Below are positions 1-9,500 of a DNA stretch of 64,000 bases, one piece after another. A program made the position numbers and the translations under genes. The notes beneath the pieces are model-generated. The model did not search any database. It saw nothing but the letters and a program-made list of their open reading frames with translations, and was not told the DNA's origin. Positions within the stretch are counted from its first letter, which is position 1. Every line of letters begins with the position of its first letter. The DNA comes from Photorhabdus namnaonensis (GTDB taxonomy: Bacteria; Pseudomonadota; Gammaproteobacteria; Enterobacterales; Enterobacteriaceae), in NCBI RefSeq assembly GCF_001684335.1, contig NZ_LOIC01000034.1:1-64000 (forward strand). Reading direction: 5' to 3'.

Positions 1-1414
1 TCCTGTTTGCGGTCGTCGCCTTTGCGGGGGCGGTGATGGCGGCTTTTTCCGCCAGGGCCGCCAGCAGGCCGGGTTCCCAGTCGGCGAGTGACAGGTGTCG
101 CCCTGCCCGGAGCAGCTGTCGGTAATGTTGTTGTGCCAGCGCGCTCATCCCCGCCTGTTCCAGTAACTGTGCCGTCAGCAGCTGACCGTAGAACTGATCC
201 CGGGGTTCGGTCAGCTGTTGCTGATAGTGCTCTGCGGCGTGGAGGGCGGCCTCCAGGCCGTGTTGCTGAAAACAGTGCCAGATGGCGTCCTGTTCCTGCG
301 TGGTGGTGCTGTTGACCGTGGCGGTGGCCGGAGGATGCAGCCAGTTCAGGGTGGCGTCTGAGATAAAGGGGCTCATATCGGCGAAATGCAGGCGCTGTAA
401 GGCCGGCAGGCGGTCAAGAAAGGCGCTGAGTTCATCGCGGATAGCGTCTGCGACAGGGCGGTACCCCAGTTTTTCGGCGGCCTGAGCCGCGATAGCGTGC
501 CCGTCAAGCCAGTAAGGGGCCAGTGTCAGGCTCTGTTCTATCTGTTGCAGCAGGGATTTATCCGCCGCCGGAAGTTTTGTCAGATAATCGGCGGTACGGT
601 CTGCCGCAGTCGGTGCCAGGGGTGTCTTGCCTGCGCCATTCGCCATCGGCGCCGTGGTCAGGGTATGCCAGATTGCATAACGACGCAGACGGTAACCGAC
701 AGGGGAGTCAGGCTGGCGTTCACATAGCAGGTCGGCCACGGTCAGGAGCGTCTGTTTCCAGGCTTTTTCACCGGAACTGTCTACGGTGACATCCGGTATG
801 GGGGGGGATGTCAGTGCTGAAGTGTTTGCCGGTTGTGCCGTCGTTGCTGTCGGTTCAGCCGGTGCCGGTTTTGGCTCAGGTTTACGGGCATAGCGGGGGC
901 GTAACTGGTCAATCTCTTTAGCCAGTGCCGGCTCATCGGTATGCCAGCATTGTGCCAGATGAGCCAGTGCGCCTTGTGCCTCTTCGCGCTGAGTCTCATC
1001 AGCCTGTTCGCAGAAGCCGGGTTGCGCAGAGCCAAAACGTTTAATCACCTGTTGCGCCAGGCGGCGTTTGAGCAACGGTTTTTGTGGCCAGGCTGTCTGC
1101 CAGTAATGCTGGATGTAATCGGCCAGCAGCTCCATTGCCAGGATGAGTTCAGCGGGATGACTGCCGTGTTGCAGTGTCCGCAGTAAATGAACCATCAGCC
1201 TGAAATCTTTGCTTTTTTCACTGAGCAGTTGCAGCGCCTGACGCTGGATCTCGTCAATATTGATGCTGGAATGAGCCAGCGATCCCAGCTTAACCATCTC
1301 TCCATCGATATATTCCCAGGCGGGTTCGTTTTCATCCAGCTCCCGGCTGATAAGTTCATCCGACAGGGGGGTCAGCAGGAGGCCCTGCCAGTCAAATTGT
1401 TTCCTGATATCCAT
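1..1414 (-). CDS. tssA: Type VI secretion protein TssA (VasJ/ImpA type), 3' end cut by window
   Basis: Reading the minus strand from the ATG at 1414 gives an open frame that runs off the left edge after about 471 codons, so the stop is not seen. The N-terminal part (from about residue 10, with the stretch ELDENEPAWEYIDGEMVKLG) matches the ImpA_N domain of TssA proteins; a Pro/Ala-rich linker lies near residues 195-225, followed by a helical VasJ-type C-terminal half. TssA helps prime and coordinate tube and sheath assembly at the baseplate. The start lies 5 nt after the vasI stop, as in the V. cholerae vasI-vasJ order. The gene is visibly more GC-rich and richer in CTG/GCC codons than the genes upstream. 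Confidence 0.88.
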   Translation of the reverse strand, partial: MDIRKQFDWQGLLLTPLSDELISRELDENEPAWEYIDGEMVKLGSLAHSSINIDEIQRQALQLLSEKSKDFRLMVHLLRTLQHGSHPAELILAMELLADYIQHYWQTAWPQKPLLKRRLAQQVIKRFGSAQPGFCEQADETQREEAQGALAHLAQCWHTDEPALAKEIDQLRPRYARKPEPKPAPAEPTATTAQPANTSALTSPPIPDVTVDSSGEKAWKQTLLTVADLLCERQPDSPVGYRLRRYAIWHTLTTAPMANGAGKTPLAPTAADRTADYLTKLPAADKSLLQQIEQSLTLAPYWLDGHAIAAQAAEKLGYRPVADAIRDELSAFLDRLPALQRLHFADMSPFISDATLNWLHPPATATVNSTTTQEQDAIWHCFQQHGLEAALHAAEHYQQQLTEPRDQFYGQLLTAQLLEQAGMSALAQQHYRQLLRAGRHLSLADWEPGLLAALAEKAAITAPAKATTANR

Positions 1415-1419
1415 TGAGA

Positions 1420-2067
1420 TCACCAGCGACAGGCGGAGCGTAAAGGTTTCACCGCCTGTTCCAGTTGAGAAATGTTAAATGTCATTCGGTTTCCGTTGCC
1501 GGTTTTGATGGTCAGGGTTTTTCCTGTCATCAGTCGTTTTAGTTCTTCAATGCCCGGCAATCCACGGCTGGATTCCAGCAGGTAGCCGTTTTCACGCAAG
1601 AACCAGTCAGCACTGAATTGGGTGATTTCCGTCGAAATCATCACAGTGCCGCTATCTTGTGGTTTAGCCAGGGCAATTTGTATTCGGGTGATGCTATCGA
1701 TACAACTGAGCATCAGTACTGGCCGTGGTGGGGGAACACCAATCGCGGGGGTAGTCAGTATGACGCGAGTCGGGATGCTTTCAGATTGGGTAGTGATAAA
1801 ACCGGTTGAATGGTCAGTTCGTTTCATCTCCTGTTCCATTGCCTGTTTCCAGACAGGGCCCGTTTTTTCTAACGGGATAACGGCAATATTATCGACTTTA
1901 TCCAATAGACGGTCGTAGCAATCGAGCCTGACCAGCGGCGACGGTTCTGCCCGGCATTGCAGTAAAGCGGGCAGTGAAGGCGCGGTTGTGGTTTCCTGAT
2001 CTGGCTGAATAGCGGGTTTGCCCGTCAGAGAGGCGATCAGTGAACTGACCAGTAACAGAAAACTCAT
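1420..2067 (-). CDS. vasI: Type VI secretion-associated protein VasI/TagO family
   Basis: A 215-residue protein with an N-terminal hydrophobic segment that looks like a signal peptide (residues 1-15). It carries the family hallmark CRAEPSPLVRLDCYDRLLD near residues 38-56, including the two cysteines typical of VasI/TagO proteins. The family is a T6SS accessory factor of unknown biochemical role, probably periplasmic. The start codon overlaps the stop of the upstream regulator gene by 4 nt, and tssA follows 5 nt downstream, so it is in the middle of the operon in the same place as vasI of V. cholerae. Confidence 0.85.
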   Translation of the reverse strand: MSFLLLVSSLIASLTGKPAIQPDQETTTAPSLPALLQCRAEPSPLVRLDCYDRLLDKVDNIAVIPLEKTGPVWKQAMEQEMKRTDHSTGFITTQSESIPTRVILTTPAIGVPPPRPVLMLSCIDSITRIQIALAKPQDSGTVMISTEITQFSADWFLRENGYLLESSRGLPGIEELKRLMTGKTLTIKTGNGNRMTFNISQLEQAVKPLRSACRW

Positions 2068-2864
2068 AATTTACACCTGTATTTCGCCAGTTTGTAAGTC
2101 AGTGTACGGGGTGCGATACCTAAGCTTGCGGCAATCTGTTTGGTGTTATTGCCGTAAATATGTTGGCGTTGTATCAGTACTGCACATTCGAACTCTTCGA
2201 GCGCCTGAGATAAATCGTCGATTTTGCTGTAATCGTGCGAGACGCTGGCGGATGTTTTGTTTTCGGCTGTGGTACTTAACGACGCCAGCAACTCATCAAG
2301 CTGTTTTTCTTTCTGGCGCTGTGTCTGAAATACCTGGCGGATCTGACGTAATTGTTCACGCAGTTGTTCCAGTTCCTGCAATTTTTTCAATCGGTGTTGC
2401 ATGACGTGGCAGTAGATGTAAAACATGTTGCTATCGTCAGCAAAACGATGGACATCTTTGGCGAAAACAGCAACCACGCCACAGGCTTGTCCGTTGCAAT
2501 TAAACAACGGGATAGCATGTAGGCCGCAGCGATTAGGGAGCTCTTCGACGAAGATACGAAAGTTTCGATGGTCTATTCGAACCCCTTGATTGAGTGATTC
2601 CCAGGTCGTCGGGGTGCCTTTGTACAGGATTTGTACCAATGGATGGTTGATATCACCGATATTGATATCCAGTTGCAGCGCGCTTATCTGGTTTGGCGCC
2701 GGCAGCCGGTAGCATTCCAGGCGGTTTTCATTCACGTTAAGCAGAGAGACCAGCAAGGCGTCAAAACGCTGGCGTTGGTGATTCACCTGGAGAAAGTGAT
2801 GAACCAGTTGCTCAATCGAGTCATTTTCCAATAGCGCTAATGCGCTTTTCAGCCGTTGTTTCAT
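2064..2864 (-). CDS. VasH-like regulator lacking the sigma-54 AAA+ domain (GAF + Fis-type HTH)
   Basis: This sits exactly where vasH lies in V. cholerae, between clpV/vasG and vasI, with ATGA overlaps on both sides. VasH is about 530 residues: GAF, AAA+ sigma-54 interaction domain, Fis-type HTH. Here the protein is only 266 residues. Residues about 1-160 look like a GAF sensor; residues 165-200 form a Gln/Glu-rich coiled coil; the last 45 residues (IYGNNTKQIAASLGIAPRTLTY) are a Fis-type HTH. No Walker A and no GAFTGA motif is present. It can therefore probably bind DNA and sense a signal but cannot remodel sigma-54 polymerase by itself. The reading frame is intact, so this is a domain loss or a distinct subfamily, not a frameshift. 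Confidence 0.8.
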   Translation of the reverse strand: MKQRLKSALALLENDSIEQLVHHFLQVNHQRQRFDALLVSLLNVNENRLECYRLPAPNQISALQLDINIGDINHPLVQILYKGTPTTWESLNQGVRIDHRNFRIFVEELPNRCGLHAIPLFNCNGQACGVVAVFAKDVHRFADDSNMFYIYCHVMQHRLKKLQELEQLREQLRQIRQVFQTQRQKEKQLDELLASLSTTAENKTSASVSHDYSKIDDLSQALEEFECAVLIQRQHIYGNNTKQIAASLGIAPRTLTYKLAKYRCKL

Positions 2865-5506
2865 GGTATCTCCTCAACCACCGCGTTGAATTGATGGTCG
2901 TTAACGGTGAGCTGGATAGTGCTGATCTGTTTTCCGGCGGCTATTTTTTGCAACAACAGCAGAGATAATGGTGGCAATAGAGCGCCATCAATGATCGATT
3001 CCAGCATACGTGCGCCATTTTCAGCACGGGTTGCCCGTTGCAGTATCTCTTCAACCACGTCGTCACTCAGGGTGACTTCGGCATTGAAGCGTTGACGCAA
3101 CAGGTTATCGAGGCGCGCCAGTTTGCCCTGAATAATGGTTTTCAGGGTGTCGTGTCTCAATGGTAGATAAGGCACCACTTCCATTCGCGCCAGTAACGCG
3201 GGTTTGAAGAAAGCCGCCAGTTCAGGATAAATCAGGTCATTCAGCTCTTCCGGTTTATCGGCATTATCGACGATAGTTTGATAGCCCAAGTTGGAAGTTA
3301 AAAAGAAGACCACATTTTTACAGTCAATCACTCGGCCTTCCCCATCGGCCAACTCACCTTTGTCGAAAGCTTGGTAGAACAGGTTCAGTACATCAGGATG
3401 GGCTTTTTCTACTTCATCAAGTAGAACGACGGAATAAGGTTTCTGGCGAATAGCTTCGGTGAGTACACCACCTTCCCCATATCCAACATAGCCCGGAGGT
3501 GAGCCAATCAGGCGGGAAACGGTGTGTTTTTCCTGAAACTCCGACATGTTGATAGTGGTCAGATATTGACGTCCGCCAAACATCAATTCGGCAATCTGTA
3601 AAACGGTTTCGGTTTTACCGACGCCACTTGGCCCTACCAGCAAGAAGGCGCCCAATGGACGACCGGGACGGCGTAGGTCCGCCCTGGCAGTCAACAAATG
3701 TTGATGCAGGCAGTTAATAGCGAGATCTTGTCCTTTGATGCTTTGTCCCAAATGAGTTGGTAGTTCAGTCACTACGGAGAGTTCACTTTGTGACAGGCGA
3801 TTAAGGGGGACGCCAGTCCATTCAGCGATAACCGCTGCAATCTGGTTTTTATCCACATGAGGAGAAACGAGCGTTTGTGGTTGCTGTAATTGTTCCAACT
3901 GTTCATTGCGTTCAGTCAATTGTGCAATCAACTCGTTAGTTGTTATCTCGGCCGATATTTCGCTCTCTTCTGTTTCGTTGGTTAATTCTGTTTTGTCGGT
4001 TAATAGCTGACGGCGTAGTTCAATAATTTGCTGAACTAATTGCTGTTGTTGTTGCCAACTGGCTTCCAGTCCAACCAATTTCTCTGTGGTTTCTTGCTGT
4101 TGTTGCTGTAATTCATCCAGCCTATCAATATGCTGGTTTAGCCCCATACGCTGTTCTCTTGTCAGCACGTCTGATTCCATTTTCTGCTGATGCAGTTGGT
4201 TTTTCAGGGCGGAAATTTGGCGCGGAGGTGAAGTCAAGTTGATAGCGACGCGGGCGCAGGCGGTATCCAGCACATCAATGGCTTTGTCTGGCAACTGGCG
4301 TCCAGAGAGGTAACGGTCGCTTAATACCGCAGAGGATTTTAGCGCTTCATCATCGATTAATACGCCATGAGATTGTTCATAGATTGCCCGCAGGCCCCGC
4401 ATGATAATAATGGCTTCTTCCGCAGTCGGTTCAGCCACTTTAACGAGTTGAAAACGGCGGGAGAGGGCCGCGTCTTTTTCGAAATATTTTTTGTATTCGC
4501 CCCAAGTGGTTGCGGCAATGGTTTTCAATTCACCACGTGCCAGAGCGGGTTTTAGCAGGTTGGAGATATCCAATCCGCCTTGTTGATTACCGGCGCCAAT
4601 CAGGGTATGAGCTTCATCGATGAACAGAATAATCGGTACGGATGACTGATTTATTTCATTCATAATGCCTTTGAAACGTTTTTCAAATTCACCTTTGACT
4701 GCGGCTCCCGATTGTAATGCTCCCAGATCCAGCGTCATCAATTCACTGTTACGCAATTTTTCCGGTACTCGGTTGTCGATAATGCGCAGAGCCAGCCCTT
4801 CAATAAGAGCACTTTTACCGACGCCCGCTTCACCCACGACAATCGGGTTATTTTTACGGCGACGGCAGAGAATATCGATCATTAGGTCGATTTCTCTGTC
4901 ACGGCATAGAACAGGGTCGAGTTTTCCCTGACGAGCTTGTTCCGTCATATTTTGCGTAAAACGGGCGAGCAGGCTGTCACTGTTGGCGGCAGCTTTGTCT
5001 TGCCCGTTTCGATCGTTTTCCACAACTGGTTGTTCGGCAGAGCCGGCTGTCCATTGGGTAAAATTCTGGCGTAACAATTCGCGGTTTATTCCCGATAAAA
5101 GACGTGCGGATTGTGGCGTCAGATAGCGTAATGGGCTGAATAGCAAGGTCATTAACATGACGCCGCCGCGTAGTTCTTGATGCTGCATCTCAGTCGAGGC
5201 TAACAGCCAGCTATCCTGTAACCACTCCACCAGCATTGGAGAGAAGCTAGGATAAGCCTGAACCATTGCTTGATGGTGAGGGATCGTCTGATCAAGTTGT
5301 TCTTTCAGCAAATCGCTATCCACTTCTGCTTGATTGAAGATCGCTCTGACATCACTGAGAGGGGTGTTGATCATTTGCAACAGTAGTTGTGAAACCGTGA
5401 TTTCAGGTTGTTGCTGGCTGACGCACTGTGCCGCCGCCGCTTCCAGAGCGTGCCGAGTCATCGGATTTAAGCGATTAACTAATGTAGGTAGATCAATCTG
5501 AATCAT
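2861..5506 (-). CDS. tssH: T6SS sheath-recycling ATPase TssH/ClpV
   Basis: An 881-residue class I Clp/Hsp100 ATPase. The N domain (residues 1-160) is followed by AAA-1 with Walker A GEAGVGKS near residue 228 and Walker B ILFIDEAH, a long Gln/Glu-rich coiled-coil middle domain (about 420-540), and AAA-2 with GPSGVGKT near residue 615. The length and N domain are those of ClpV, not ClpB. ClpV disassembles contracted TssB/TssC sheath in the cytoplasm for reuse. It starts 11 nt after tssL and its stop overlaps the next gene by 4 nt, consistent with one operon. Confidence 0.95.
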   Translation of the reverse strand: MIQIDLPTLVNRLNPMTRHALEAAAAQCVSQQQPEITVSQLLLQMINTPLSDVRAIFNQAEVDSDLLKEQLDQTIPHHQAMVQAYPSFSPMLVEWLQDSWLLASTEMQHQELRGGVMLMTLLFSPLRYLTPQSARLLSGINRELLRQNFTQWTAGSAEQPVVENDRNGQDKAAANSDSLLARFTQNMTEQARQGKLDPVLCRDREIDLMIDILCRRRKNNPIVVGEAGVGKSALIEGLALRIIDNRVPEKLRNSELMTLDLGALQSGAAVKGEFEKRFKGIMNEINQSSVPIILFIDEAHTLIGAGNQQGGLDISNLLKPALARGELKTIAATTWGEYKKYFEKDAALSRRFQLVKVAEPTAEEAIIIMRGLRAIYEQSHGVLIDDEALKSSAVLSDRYLSGRQLPDKAIDVLDTACARVAINLTSPPRQISALKNQLHQQKMESDVLTREQRMGLNQHIDRLDELQQQQQETTEKLVGLEASWQQQQQLVQQIIELRRQLLTDKTELTNETEESEISAEITTNELIAQLTERNEQLEQLQQPQTLVSPHVDKNQIAAVIAEWTGVPLNRLSQSELSVVTELPTHLGQSIKGQDLAINCLHQHLLTARADLRRPGRPLGAFLLVGPSGVGKTETVLQIAELMFGGRQYLTTINMSEFQEKHTVSRLIGSPPGYVGYGEGGVLTEAIRQKPYSVVLLDEVEKAHPDVLNLFYQAFDKGELADGEGRVIDCKNVVFFLTSNLGYQTIVDNADKPEELNDLIYPELAAFFKPALLARMEVVPYLPLRHDTLKTIIQGKLARLDNLLRQRFNAEVTLSDDVVEEILQRATRAENGARMLESIIDGALLPPLSLLLLQKIAAGKQISTIQLTVNDHQFNAVVEEIP

Positions 5507-5517
5507 CGGTTTCTTTC

Positions 5518-6288
5518 CTAGCTCAGTAAGTTATTTAGTTGTTGTAAGATGTTCTGGGTTTGGTGGTGCAGACGGATAGCGTAGAAGCTATAAACGATAG
5601 CGAGCAGGGTAATACCGCTCCAGAACAGATGTTTAATGGTCAGACGTTTACCCAAGCGATAGCGATCATTACGCTCATTGGCGTTATTGTGGAGAATGAT
5701 GGGCGGAGCTTCGCCCCGCAACGCGTGCAGTTGTTGGTGTAATCGACGGAATAGACGTTCAAAGTCATCACTTTTCTGCGAAGCGACTTTGTAGCGACCA
5801 CGGTAGCCAAGACAGAAACAGAGGTAGATAAATTCCAGCAGATGTTGATAGCGTTGAGGTTCACCCATCAGACGATCTAACAACTGAAAGACTTTTTCAC
5901 CACCCCAGGTTTCGTTGTGGAATTGCACCAGCAGTGATTGTTGTAGCCACTCATTCTTGCTGTTCCAGCCATGCCCCAGTGCGGTTTCATCAATGAAGGT
6001 ACAGAGCATGTAGCGGAAAGAGACAATTGCCCCCGGCTCATAGCCTTTGGTTTGTAGAAGTTGTTCGATTGCTTGGATATCAGTAACGACCTGTGGGTAA
6101 AGCTGGTCCGGCAGTGGCTGATCACCCATGTCTTTTAGACGCATGACCATACCAAGCAGCGGTGTGGCGGCATCAATCATTGGGTTCAGGCTTTCTCCGC
6201 GTAACGGTAACTGGTACTGACGATGTAGAGTCGTATCGGTTTCCGTCTGCATCAGAATGGTGTTGTCACTCATGGCTTCGGTTTTCAT
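5518..6288 (-). CDS. tssL: T6SS inner-membrane protein TssL (IcmH/DotU)
   Basis: A 256-residue DotU-type protein. The cytoplasmic domain spans residues 25-215 with the family stretch YMLCTFIDETALGHGW; a single C-terminal transmembrane helix (ITLLAIVYSFYAI) follows. No OmpA-like peptidoglycan-binding extension is present. TssL joins TssM and TssJ in the membrane complex. The ATG at 6288 has a GGGAG ribosome binding site 6 nt upstream and overlaps the tssK stop by one base (TAATG). A second in-frame ATG at 6273 is possible but lacks such a site. Confidence 0.93.
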   Translation of the reverse strand: MKTEAMSDNTILMQTETDTTLHRQYQLPLRGESLNPMIDAATPLLGMVMRLKDMGDQPLPDQLYPQVVTDIQAIEQLLQTKGYEPGAIVSFRYMLCTFIDETALGHGWNSKNEWLQQSLLVQFHNETWGGEKVFQLLDRLMGEPQRYQHLLEFIYLCFCLGYRGRYKVASQKSDDFERLFRRLHQQLHALRGEAPPIILHNNANERNDRYRLGKRLTIKHLFWSGITLLAIVYSFYAIRLHHQTQNILQQLNNLLS

Positions 6289-7640
6289 TAGGCACTCCCA
6301 TTCCTAACCGCCCAGAATTGCATGTCTAATCCTGGGAATTCTCCCGAAACGTGAAAGGCGATGGAGTTACTTTTTAGAATGTCTTTCCATGCGTCGCCTT
6401 GTTGATCAAGCCGGAAGTAGGTGTAACCAGCATGATAAGGCAACTGACGTGGGGCAGAGGGAAGCGCAACCAGTGCTACAGCGGGCAACTGGATGCTGAC
6501 CATTTCGCGGATCCTTTCAGCCGATGTAACTTTAGTCTGTTGGGCAAACTGGCGGAGTAATTGATCATGCGGAACCTGTGCGCGGATTGCCAGAATGAAT
6601 TCCGCGTTTGTCAAAACATTGCGATCATGGATGTGCGCCACCCGGATACCATTGGCTTGAGTTTGTAGCTTAATTGGGATCGCCCGCGGAGTCAGTACAA
6701 CGCCCATTGCTTCGTGCATGAGGATCATGATTTCCTTGAATGTTTCCGTCAGGTTGTCATGTTTGTAAATCGGCATATCGCCGGCCTGACGGGATTCATG
6801 AGTAAATGTTCTCAGTTCACCACAGGTTTGGATCAACTGAGTGAAAAAATCTTGCGGATGTAAAATGGCTTGTCCGGCGTAGTGGGTAAACCACGGCTGA
6901 ACTCGGTTAACTAGCTGGAGCATCATAAATTCAGCAACATCAGCGACCCCTTGCTGGCCGGGAGAACCAATCCGGTTAGCGAGTGATCTACCTCGTTCTG
7001 TCATCGCCCTATCCACTTCATCCATATAATTTTTTAATTGAGTAGAGACCCTGATCGATGTACAGGTTGGTACGAACTCTTCATCCAGTATGATAGTTCC
7101 GGTAGGGCGCTTTTCTATTATCTGGCATAGCGGTAGTACGGAGAAAGCGCTGAGATCTTCTGAGCCCTGTTTCAGAATCGGCGTCAGTTGTGCCAGCATG
7201 ACTTGGCAGATATCACCGCCATCTGTATGCAGGTCACGGATATCTTCCATGTGTTCACGGTAGCGCATAGCTCCTGCACGATTGGATTCTGAATGAGAGA
7301 TTTCATTGAGAATATCGTTGGCTATTGGCAGTGCCAGATAGATATTTTTACTGTTGTTTTCGTGAATATTCACAACATCAAGCGGTTGAGGAGTTGCATC
7401 CTGATGAGGAATAGAGAACACTGTGCCGTCTGGCATGATACCGCTGGCTTCGATGATACCGATGCGTCCCAGAGCGAGAAGGTCTTCGTCCAGCGTCAAA
7501 GAACTGAAGCCATAACTATAACTGGTTAAGGAGGTCTGGCGACTATGAGCCAGATAGTCATTATGTTTTTGTTGTTGCTGAAAGTGTTGTGGCTTGATGA
7601 ATAATCCTTCACGCCAAATCACCCGATTCTTACCTGACAT
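6288..7640 (-). CDS. tssK: T6SS baseplate protein TssK
   Basis: A 450-residue protein with the typical TssK start (VIWREGLFIKPQHFQQQ, residues 7-23), which binds TssFG wedges and links the baseplate to the membrane complex. The length equals that of characterised TssK proteins. It follows tssJ by 2 nt and overlaps tssL by one base. Nothing unusual is seen. Confidence 0.95.
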   Translation of the reverse strand: MSGKNRVIWREGLFIKPQHFQQQQKHNDYLAHSRQTSLTSYSYGFSSLTLDEDLLALGRIGIIEASGIMPDGTVFSIPHQDATPQPLDVVNIHENNSKNIYLALPIANDILNEISHSESNRAGAMRYREHMEDIRDLHTDGGDICQVMLAQLTPILKQGSEDLSAFSVLPLCQIIEKRPTGTIILDEEFVPTCTSIRVSTQLKNYMDEVDRAMTERGRSLANRIGSPGQQGVADVAEFMMLQLVNRVQPWFTHYAGQAILHPQDFFTQLIQTCGELRTFTHESRQAGDMPIYKHDNLTETFKEIMILMHEAMGVVLTPRAIPIKLQTQANGIRVAHIHDRNVLTNAEFILAIRAQVPHDQLLRQFAQQTKVTSAERIREMVSIQLPAVALVALPSAPRQLPYHAGYTYFRLDQQGDAWKDILKSNSIAFHVSGEFPGLDMQFWAVRNGSA

Positions 7641-7642
7641 AG

Positions 7643-8209
7643 TTATTGTTCCTCTTTTCTAAGTTCAACTTCGTTCGCTCTGATGTGCACCAGAATGTGG
7701 TATTGCTGTCCTGTGTCTTTCACACGGATGACCTTTTTCCATTCGGATTGATTAATATCGGCATAGCGAACGATAACGCCGATGTAGCGGCTATTTTTTT
7801 CCAGCGGGATGACTGGCAGTGGTTTGTACTGCCCCGGCAATAAGGTGTAATCCTGATGGTCGATGTAATTTTTCCCCAGCGCTTTATCCAGTTTGTCACT
7901 CGCCAGTTGGTCATAATCAGCGGCAAGTAGACGGGAATCTTCACTGAGATATAGCAGATGCATTTCAACCGGAGTGGCTTCTCCATTTTTATTGGGGTTA
8001 ATATCAGGTTCCGCCAGCAAAGTGATCGCGACGGTGGAAGGTAAGTTCGCAGGTTGACCAACAGGAGTTGATGGGTCCCAGACGACCTGTCCGACTTTCT
8101 TCGTTGCCTGCCATGCACTGCTACAGCCGCTTAATATCAGCGCTGCCAACAATACAAACCATACGGTATAACTACCGGACCATGAGGTATTACCGCCGGA
8201 GCGCTTCAT
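7643..8209 (-). CDS. tssJ: T6SS outer-membrane lipoprotein TssJ
   Basis: A 188-residue protein. Residues 15-28 are hydrophobic and end in the lipobox LSGC, so lipidation at Cys29 and anchoring in the outer membrane are expected. The mature part contains the TssJ/VasD core (AITLLAEPDINPN, residues about 61-73, and GVIVRYADINQSEWKK). TssJ nucleates the TssJLM membrane complex. The start overlaps the last base of the upstream FHA gene stop, and tssK follows within 2 nt. Confidence 0.92.
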   Translation of the reverse strand: MKRSGGNTSWSGSYTVWFVLLAALILSGCSSAWQATKKVGQVVWDPSTPVGQPANLPSTVAITLLAEPDINPNKNGEATPVEMHLLYLSEDSRLLAADYDQLASDKLDKALGKNYIDHQDYTLLPGQYKPLPVIPLEKNSRYIGVIVRYADINQSEWKKVIRVKDTGQQYHILVHIRANEVELRKEEQ

Positions 8210-9495
8210 TACTGGCTATCCTCTAAACCTTGACGCAGAGCACGGTCATAAGCTTGCTCGTAGACTTCACCGAATAGTTTTTCGAACCCTTGTTGGCGAC
8301 TGGAAGCCAGTTCGCGGTAGTAATTGGTGTACATTTCCCATGCCCAAGTCGCGTTTTTTTCCTGTGTCTCATTGCTGCGGCGGTACTGGGCAAAACGATT
8401 CAGTAGATGTTCCGGTGAGAAAGCATCCAGCATGGTATTCAAGGCGGCAGTGATGGCGATCCGGTTAGCCTGATAGTGCAATTGCAGGTTATGTAAGCTT
8501 TCAGCGACAGCGGAAGGGGCAGAGAGATGGACTGGGCTTTTTTGATCCGCAAACATCACCTGCATAGTGGTGTTGTAGTCCATGTTAAGCCGTAGCGGAT
8601 TATCTTCGATAGGGCGCAATTGCTTATCGCGCAGCCCATGTTGTGTACGTTGCAGTACCAGTAGACCTTCAATGGCCGCTTTCATGGTCTTACCCATTTC
8701 TTCCAGAAAGTCGTTGGCCTGTTGGCTGTTATGCAAAGGCAATTGCGTGTTCAATCCTCGCATCAATGGGGTGATAGCAACATGTTGCTGTTCCATGTCC
8801 TGATACTGTTCATTAAAAGGCGAAGAGATACCGGGTAAATCAACAAAATCCTGATCCATAGCATTGCCTCTGTTATCTGAGAGGGAAGAGAAAAATAATG
8901 GGGCGCGGTAGTGGTCTTGTTGCAGGCTTTGGTCTACCTCGTTACTCACTGACGTCTGGTCCAGAGTGGTCAGATTTTCGCTATCGAGAACCTTGAGTGG
9001 ATCATGGCTGAAATCGTGTTTGATCGTGGGGGCCAAAGAACCATGATCAGTGAAAGCGGAATCTTGAGCGGGATCTTTTTCCATCATAGCGTCCAGTGGA
9101 TTGCTATAGCTGGAAACCAGTGATTCCGGTGATACCGTCATGGGATCAATGCGATCTGCATCGGAAAAACTGATATAACTTTTGATCACTAGTTTACCAA
9201 TGGTAATTTCATCCGCTTGTTGCAGGCGGATGAAACCAGCGTCAGCAGTCAGGGGTGACTGATTCACAAACAGGGGACCCGCAATCATTTGCAGACAGAA
9301 TGCACCATCACGCCACTGGATAGTAAATTGTGATGGATTGATATTTCCTTGCAGATCCTGAACGGACCAAAGATGGCTTTCACTGCTACCAACTGTGCCA
9401 CCTTGAGTCGAGAATAGGCAGCTAGCCGCTTTGCCGCTTTCCAATTGATCGCTGTTGATCACTCGTAATGAGAGAGTTGGCTGTTGTTTTTCCAT
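8209..9495 (-). CDS. tagH: T6SS FHA-domain protein (TagH/Fha)
   Basis: The ATG at 9495 (MEKQQPTLSLRVI) is chosen because it follows the tssG stop closely and begins right at the FHA fold; this gives 428 residues. Residues about 7-110 form a degenerate FHA domain (GGTVGSSESHLWSV, then INPSQFTIQW) in which the usual GRS..N...SR.H signature is weak. The C-terminal 200 residues match the TagH/ImpI C-terminal domain (AFSPEHLLNRFAQ; ending in Gln-rich helices). Fha proteins regulate assembly, in some systems after threonine phosphorylation; no PppA/PpkA gene is seen here. Confidence 0.87.
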   Translation of the reverse strand: MEKQQPTLSLRVINSDQLESGKAASCLFSTQGGTVGSSESHLWSVQDLQGNINPSQFTIQWRDGAFCLQMIAGPLFVNQSPLTADAGFIRLQQADEITIGKLVIKSYISFSDADRIDPMTVSPESLVSSYSNPLDAMMEKDPAQDSAFTDHGSLAPTIKHDFSHDPLKVLDSENLTTLDQTSVSNEVDQSLQQDHYRAPLFFSSLSDNRGNAMDQDFVDLPGISSPFNEQYQDMEQQHVAITPLMRGLNTQLPLHNSQQANDFLEEMGKTMKAAIEGLLVLQRTQHGLRDKQLRPIEDNPLRLNMDYNTTMQVMFADQKSPVHLSAPSAVAESLHNLQLHYQANRIAITAALNTMLDAFSPEHLLNRFAQYRRSNETQEKNATWAWEMYTNYYRELASSRQQGFEKLFGEVYEQAYDRALRQGLEDSQ

Positions 9496-9500
9496 CGTCT

